A stretch of DNA of 9,673 nucleotides, taken from assembly GCA_019243895.1 (NCBI GenBank), contig JAFATP010000219.1, forward strand, positions 1 through 9,673, read 5' to 3'. Source of the DNA: Alphaproteobacteria bacterium. GTDB lineage: Bacteria > Pseudomonadota > Alphaproteobacteria > Rickettsiales > SXRF01. The notes under the pieces were generated by a model that made no database searches, had not been told where the DNA came from, and was given only the letters and a program-made list of their open reading frames with translations. Positions within the stretch are counted from its first letter, which is position 1, and each line of letters begins with the position of its first letter. The position numbers were made by a program, and so were the translations under genes. This document shows positions 6,310-9,673 of the stretch, one piece after another.

Positions 6310-6849
6310 CTATCCGAATGCTTCGGCGCCGCGTGCCACGGCGGCCACGCCGGTGCGGCAGATTTCGATTAGGCCCAGCGGTTGCATGAGGGCAATGAAA
6401 GCGTCGATTTTTTCAGAGGTGCCGGTGAGCTCGAAGACGAAACTTTGCGTCGTGGAATCCACCACGCGCGCGCGGAAAATATCGGCGATGCGCAAGGACT
6501 CCACACGCTGCTCGCCTAGTCCCTTCACCTTGATCAGCGCCAGTTCGCGCTCCACGTGCGGGCTTTCCACCGTTAAGTCATGCACCCGGTGCACCGGCAC
6601 CATTTTTTCGAGCAGGCGCTTGATCTGCTCGATCACCATCTCCGTGCCGCTGGTGACGATGGTGATGCGGGAGAGCTTCTGCTGATGCTCCACCTCCGCC
6701 ACGGTCAGGCTCTCGATGTTATAGCCGCGGCCGGAAAATAGGCCAATCACCCGCGCCAGCACACCGAACTCGTTATCCACCAGCACCGCCAGAATATGGC
6801 GGCTTTTGGTTTCGGTGATGGTGGGGATATCATAGACGATGTCGGTCAT
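6310..6849 (-). CDS. ilvH: Acetolactate synthase small (regulatory) subunit
   Basis: This is the regulatory subunit of acetohydroxyacid synthase, the first common enzyme of valine, leucine and isoleucine synthesis. It activates the catalytic IlvB subunit and confers valine feedback inhibition. The full 179 residues are present. The N-terminal ACT domain (about 18-92) contains HILAVLVDNEFGVLARVIGL and FSGRGYNIESLTVAEVE, the effector-binding loop typical of the family. A linker with RVHDLTVESPHVERELALIKV leads to the C-terminal domain with ADIFRARVVDSTTQSFVFELTG. The ATG at 6847-6849 has only a weak ribosome site. It is usually directly after ilvB; here a GH13 gene on the other strand lies between them, so ilvH probably needs its own promoter or very long read-through. 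I see no leader peptide rich in branched-chain codons upstream. The symbol ilvN would be equally valid. Confidence 0.95.
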   Translation of the reverse strand: MTDIVYDIPTITETKSRHILAVLVDNEFGVLARVIGLFSGRGYNIESLTVAEVEHQQKLSRITIVTSGTEMVIEQIKRLLEKMVPVHRVHDLTVESPHVERELALIKVKGLGEQRVESLRIADIFRARVVDSTTQSFVFELTGTSEKIDAFIALMQPLGLIEICRTGVAAVARGAEAFG

Positions 6850-6994
6850 TCACCAATTTCTTTAAGGGTTTACATCGAAAAAATTCATTACTATCATGGT
6901 ATTCAGTAAACATACGGTGAAAAAAGCGCAAGCGATTAGGCGCAAAACCTTCTATATGGACGCATTATTTATTTCGTGAATTTGGCGGAAATTT
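6850..6994. other. AT-rich divergent intergenic region between ilvH and the GH13 gene
   Basis: This 145-bp gap is the longest non-coding stretch of the window and is clearly more AT-rich than the flanking genes. It holds a good sigma-70-like promoter facing right (separate entry) and must also hold any ilvH promoter. For the latter I see only a weak minus-strand pair, TTCACC (6921-6916) and CATGAT (6898-6893), 17 bases apart and overlapping the other promoter. No clear operator palindrome or attenuator hairpin was found. Confidence 0.5.
6869..6897 (+). promoter_or_regulatory. Sigma-70-like promoter for the GH13 gene
   Basis: TTTACA (6869-6874), a 17-base spacer and TATCAT (6892-6897) match 5 of 6 consensus bases in each box with optimal spacing. 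Transcription would start near 6904, giving a leader of about 90 bases before the GH13 ATG at 6995. No ECF-type GTAACC element is present here, so this gene does not appear to belong to the sigma regulon on the left. Confidence 0.6.
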
Positions 6995-8527
6995 ATGACG
7001 GAAGAATTAAAGCCGAACGGTACGCTGCGTTGTTATCACCAATTTCCAAGACATTACGCTAATTTCAGCGAGATGACGGCACAGCTCGGCGATATTGGCG
7101 ATATGGGATTCAATGCGGTATGGGTGGGTCCATTGCACCCGGTAAGCCAGGTGCCGAAGAAAAGCGGCGAACAGGGCAGTCTCTATGCGATAACCGACCC
7201 GCGCAGCTTCCGGGAAGAATTTTTCGGCACCGCCGATGTGGAAGCGCAAAAACAGATGGTTAGGAAGTATACTGCGGAAGCGAAAAACCGCGGGCTTGTT
7301 CCCATGTTCGACCTGGTGCTGAAGCACATGGGTAAGGGGTCGAGTTTGGAGAGGAACGAAGAGCCGCGCCTGCCCGACACCGAAAATATTGATACTTCAC
7401 ATTGGTTTAAATCGGAAACGTTTCGATTGAACGGCCAGGTGTGGGACGACGTAACGCAATTAGACTACAGCAAGCCTGAAATCCGTCGGCAGATTATAGA
7501 CCATCTGTGGAAACCCTTCGTGAGGATGTATATCGAGGAGCTGGGCTTTCAGGGAATACGCATTGACGCGGCACAGCACTTTCCTTCCGAAGTAGTGAAG
7601 GAAATCATCGGTTATGCCAGGGAGCTTTGGGATCAGCAGGGCGTGCAAAATCCTTTTATCATGGCGGAGGTGCTGGGCAGCACTAAGGATCAGCGACATG
7701 GGCTCAAAGGCTGCGGCATCACTCATATCACCAATTACTCCTATTGGCTGCCCAACCAATACGAGCCTGCCCGCTACGGGAAGCCGGATTGCAGCCTCAT
7801 GGCGCAGCAGGCGTTCAGTGAGTGCTGGAAAAGCGAGATTGCCCATTTCAGCAATGAAAAGGGCCACGCCCTGCACGTGGTGCGTCTGGGCCCCGGCGAC
7901 GAGGCCTATGCCAATACGGTGGGCGCCACGGTGGGCTTTGCCGATTTTCACGACGAGCATTCGATGGCATGGCACATTCGCAACGCGTGGAAGGGTAGAA
8001 GCGAGGAGGATATCCGCAAGCAGATCGAAAAGGCCATGCGCGAGGAGATTGCCACGGTGGCGTTCTGCTCCGATGGAGGCTGGTTCGCAGCCACGGGATT
8101 CGAAGTGGCAGATGCCAGGCCGCGCAGCGTCTTCCAATGCGCGGAGAATGCGCAACCATCGCAGCCGAACGCCGATTTGCGTGCATTCATTAAGGAAGTA
8201 AACGCCATCGTGAAGGCTCGGCCGGCGCTGGGATTGTTCAATTGGACGGAACGTATTTTCCTGAATGGCAAACCGGAATTGGCTATTTTTAAAACGCGAG
8301 ATGAAAGAGAGCCGGGCAAGCCGGTTTATCTCAAAATCGCCAATACCGATCCGGATAAACATCCGCTACTGACCGATGATGATATGAAAAAACTCGGCCC
8401 CGCTGACAGAGTTTATATCTGCGGCGGAGTGCAGATGCAAAATCCCGATCAGGCCGTAACGCCCGCCGTAATCGCTGCCCAACCGGCCAACGATGTTGGA
8501 AGTGTTAGATCCGCCGCTGCGAGGTAA
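6995..8527 (+). CDS. Alpha-amylase superfamily (GH13) protein, cytoplasmic, substrate unknown
   Basis: The 510-residue protein shows a GH13 (beta/alpha)8 barrel. Region I is DLVLKH (106-111), with Lys where amylases normally have Asn. Region II is GIRIDAAQH (187-195), with D191 the expected nucleophile; region III is MAEVLGS (223-229), with E225 the acid/base; region IV is ADFHDEHS (316-323), with D320 the stabiliser. All three catalytic acids are thus kept. The early GFNAVWVGPLHPV and the spacing of regions recall the GlgE maltosyltransferase branch, but it lacks the long GlgE N-terminal domain and the likeness is weak. The C-terminal 120 residues look like a beta-rich domain C ending in a low-complexity tail. 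There is no signal peptide. GGCGGA precedes the ATG by a few bases. It is AT-richer than its neighbours and interrupts ilvB-ilvH, which suggests acquisition. Hydrolase versus transglycosylase cannot be told from sequence alone. Confidence 0.85.
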   Translation: MTEELKPNGTLRCYHQFPRHYANFSEMTAQLGDIGDMGFNAVWVGPLHPVSQVPKKSGEQGSLYAITDPRSFREEFFGTADVEAQKQMVRKYTAEAKNRGLVPMFDLVLKHMGKGSSLERNEEPRLPDTENIDTSHWFKSETFRLNGQVWDDVTQLDYSKPEIRRQIIDHLWKPFVRMYIEELGFQGIRIDAAQHFPSEVVKEIIGYARELWDQQGVQNPFIMAEVLGSTKDQRHGLKGCGITHITNYSYWLPNQYEPARYGKPDCSLMAQQAFSECWKSEIAHFSNEKGHALHVVRLGPGDEAYANTVGATVGFADFHDEHSMAWHIRNAWKGRSEEDIRKQIEKAMREEIATVAFCSDGGWFAATGFEVADARPRSVFQCAENAQPSQPNADLRAFIKEVNAIVKARPALGLFNWTERIFLNGKPELAIFKTRDEREPGKPVYLKIANTDPDKHPLLTDDDMKKLGPADRVYICGGVQMQNPDQAVTPAVIAAQPANDVGSVRSAAAR

Positions 8528-8566
8528 TGGCGCTGCGGCGCAATTACATTCCCCGCATTATTTTTT

Positions 8567-9673
8567 TCATAATAGATCTTTGCTTTGCGGCACCGCCTTC
8601 TCCTCCGGCCCCAGCAGCAGCTCATGATGCGCCGCGCCCGCCGGGATCATCGGATAGACGTTTTCGTTCTGGTCCACCATCACGTCGCAGATCACCGGGC
8701 CGGGATGGGCGATCATCTCCTTGATGCCGGCGTCCACGTCCGCCACCCGCTCAATGCGCATGCCCTTCATGCCATACGCCTCGGCCAGCTTCACGAAATC
8801 CGGCAGCGAGTCCATGTAGCTTTCCGAATAGCGCGAGCCGTGGAACATTTCCTGCCATTGCCGCACCATGCCCATATAGCGGTTGTTGAGAATGAACACT
8901 TTCACCGGCAGGCGGTATTGCATAATCGTCGAAAGCTCCTGAATGTTCATCATGAGCGACGCCTCGCCGGTGACGCATACCACCAGCGCGTCCGGGTGGG
9001 CCACCTGCACGCCGAGCGCCGAGGGCATGCCGTATCCCATGGTGCCGAGGCCGCCCGAAGTCATCCAGTGATGCGGCTCATTGAACGAAAGAAACTGCGC
9101 CGCCCACATCTGATGCTGGCCGACATCGGTGGTGAAATAAGGAGAACGGTCGCGGGTGAGCGCGTTCAGGCGTGACAGCGCGTATTGCGGCTTGATGACG
9201 CTGTCCGACATGGCAAAGGAAAAACTCTTGCGCTCCCGCCATTGCCCGATCTGTTTCCACCACGGCGCGATGTCGGGTTTGGCGCCGCGCGCCCGCCACG
9301 CTTCCAGCAGCTGTTGCGTCACCACCCCGGCATCGCCGACGATGGGCACCTGCACACGCACGTTTTTATTGATGGAGGAGGGGTCTATATCCACATGGAT
9401 TTTTTTCGATTGCGGCGAAAATCCGTCCAGCCTGCCGGTAACGCGGTCGTCAAAACGTGCGCCGATGGCGATCATCACATCGCATTTCGCCATGCCCATA
9501 TTGGCTTCCAGCGAACCATGCATGCCGAGCATGCCGAGAAATTGCTTGTCCGATCCGGGGAATGCGCCAAGCCCCATCAACGTCACGGTGCAGGGGAAGC
9601 CCGTTTCATGCACCAGCGCGGTGACGGTGCGGCAGGCGCCGACACCTGCGTTGATCACGCCGCCGCCGACGTA
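8567..9673 (-). CDS. ilvB: Acetolactate synthase large (catalytic) subunit, 5' part outside window
   Basis: The C-terminal 368 residues of the thiamine-diphosphate-dependent catalytic subunit are present; the N-terminal part (roughly 200 or more residues) lies beyond the right edge. The enzyme condenses pyruvate with pyruvate or 2-ketobutyrate in branched-chain amino acid synthesis. Visible parts are the central FAD/nucleotide-like domain (GLGAFPGSDKQFLGMLGMHG, IGARFDDRVTGRLDGF, VDIDPSSINKN) and the C-terminal cofactor-binding domain (GQHQMWAAQF, TSGGLGTMGYGMPSALG, VTGEASLMMNIQELSTI, LNNRYMGMVRQWQ). The metal-binding GDG motif reads GEA, a variant I recall from alphaproteobacterial IlvB proteins. 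The stop is TGA at 8567-8569. It converges with the GH13 gene, leaving 39 bp between stops. IlvH, its partner, is encoded 1.7 kb downstream on the same strand. Confidence 0.96.
   Translation of the reverse strand, partial: YVGGGVINAGVGACRTVTALVHETGFPCTVTLMGLGAFPGSDKQFLGMLGMHGSLEANMGMAKCDVMIAIGARFDDRVTGRLDGFSPQSKKIHVDIDPSSINKNVRVQVPIVGDAGVVTQQLLEAWRARGAKPDIAPWWKQIGQWRERKSFSFAMSDSVIKPQYALSRLNALTRDRSPYFTTDVGQHQMWAAQFLSFNEPHHWMTSGGLGTMGYGMPSALGVQVAHPDALVVCVTGEASLMMNIQELSTIMQYRLPVKVFILNNRYMGMVRQWQEMFHGSRYSESYMDSLPDFVKLAEAYGMKGMRIERVADVDAGIKEMIAHPGPVICDVMVDQNENVYPMIPAGAAHHELLLGPEEKAVPQSKDLL

Noticed and set aside
6830..6913. A 27-codon minus-strand reading frame upstream of and overlapping the ilvH start, considered as an attenuation leader peptide
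   Set aside because: It has no ribosome site, no run of Ile, Val or Leu codons, and no following hairpin plus T-run, so it does not look like a branched-chain leader.
7460..8362. A 300-codon minus-strand open frame opposite the GH13 gene, considered as a missing piece of the ilv operon
   Set aside because: The translation shows no recognisable domain and the plus strand carries all four GH13 regions in order.
8528..8566. Terminator between the convergent GH13 and ilvB genes
   Set aside because: There is a T-run (8558-8567) and a tiny 4-bp GCGC hairpin (8530-8541), but they are separated by some 16 bases and the stem is too short for an intrinsic terminator.

Overview
The window looks like a chromosomal segment of an alphaproteobacterium, moderately GC-rich and tightly packed. 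The clues are the ECF sigma factor paired with an NrsF/DUF1109 anti-sigma factor, a Gly-Glu-Ala variant of the thiamine-diphosphate motif in IlvB, and the overall flavour of IlvH and Kup. The lineage call is inference; no rRNA or other marker is present. Coding density is very high: no gene-free stretch exceeds about 145 bases, and I see no tRNA, rRNA, insertion sequence, CRISPR array or convincing terminator.

Left part, all on the minus strand (reading leftwards from 5065 to 1): doxX-like gene, msrB with a Tat-type signal peptide, a dipZ-like fusion (CcdA membrane domain + periplasmic thioredoxin with CVNC + C-terminal sugar-binding-like domain), then kup (potassium uptake), then a DUF488 gene that runs off the left edge. 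doxX/msrB are 10 bp apart, msrB/dipZ overlap by 4 bp, and kup/DUF488 overlap by 4 bp; an 83-bp gap with a possible promoter separates dipZ from kup.

Middle, plus strand: an ECF sigma factor gene and its overlapping membrane anti-sigma gene (NrsF type) diverge from doxX. The short intergenic space carries GTAACC-N16-CGAA pointing at doxX, which has the form of a SigF-type ECF promoter. The simplest reading is a self-contained envelope oxidative-damage module. The membrane anti-sigma senses an oxidant or metal and releases the sigma factor, which switches on DoxX, exported MsrB and the DipZ-like electron conduit. DipZ would carry electrons from the cytoplasm to MsrB, which repairs oxidised methionines in periplasmic proteins.

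Right part: ilvH and the 3' two-thirds of ilvB (the two subunits of acetohydroxyacid synthase) both lie on the minus strand. They are split by a plus-strand gene for an unusual GH13 (alpha-amylase superfamily) protein with its own good sigma-70-like promoter. The GH13 gene is visibly more AT-rich than its surroundings and appears inserted into what is usually a contiguous ilvB-ilvH pair.
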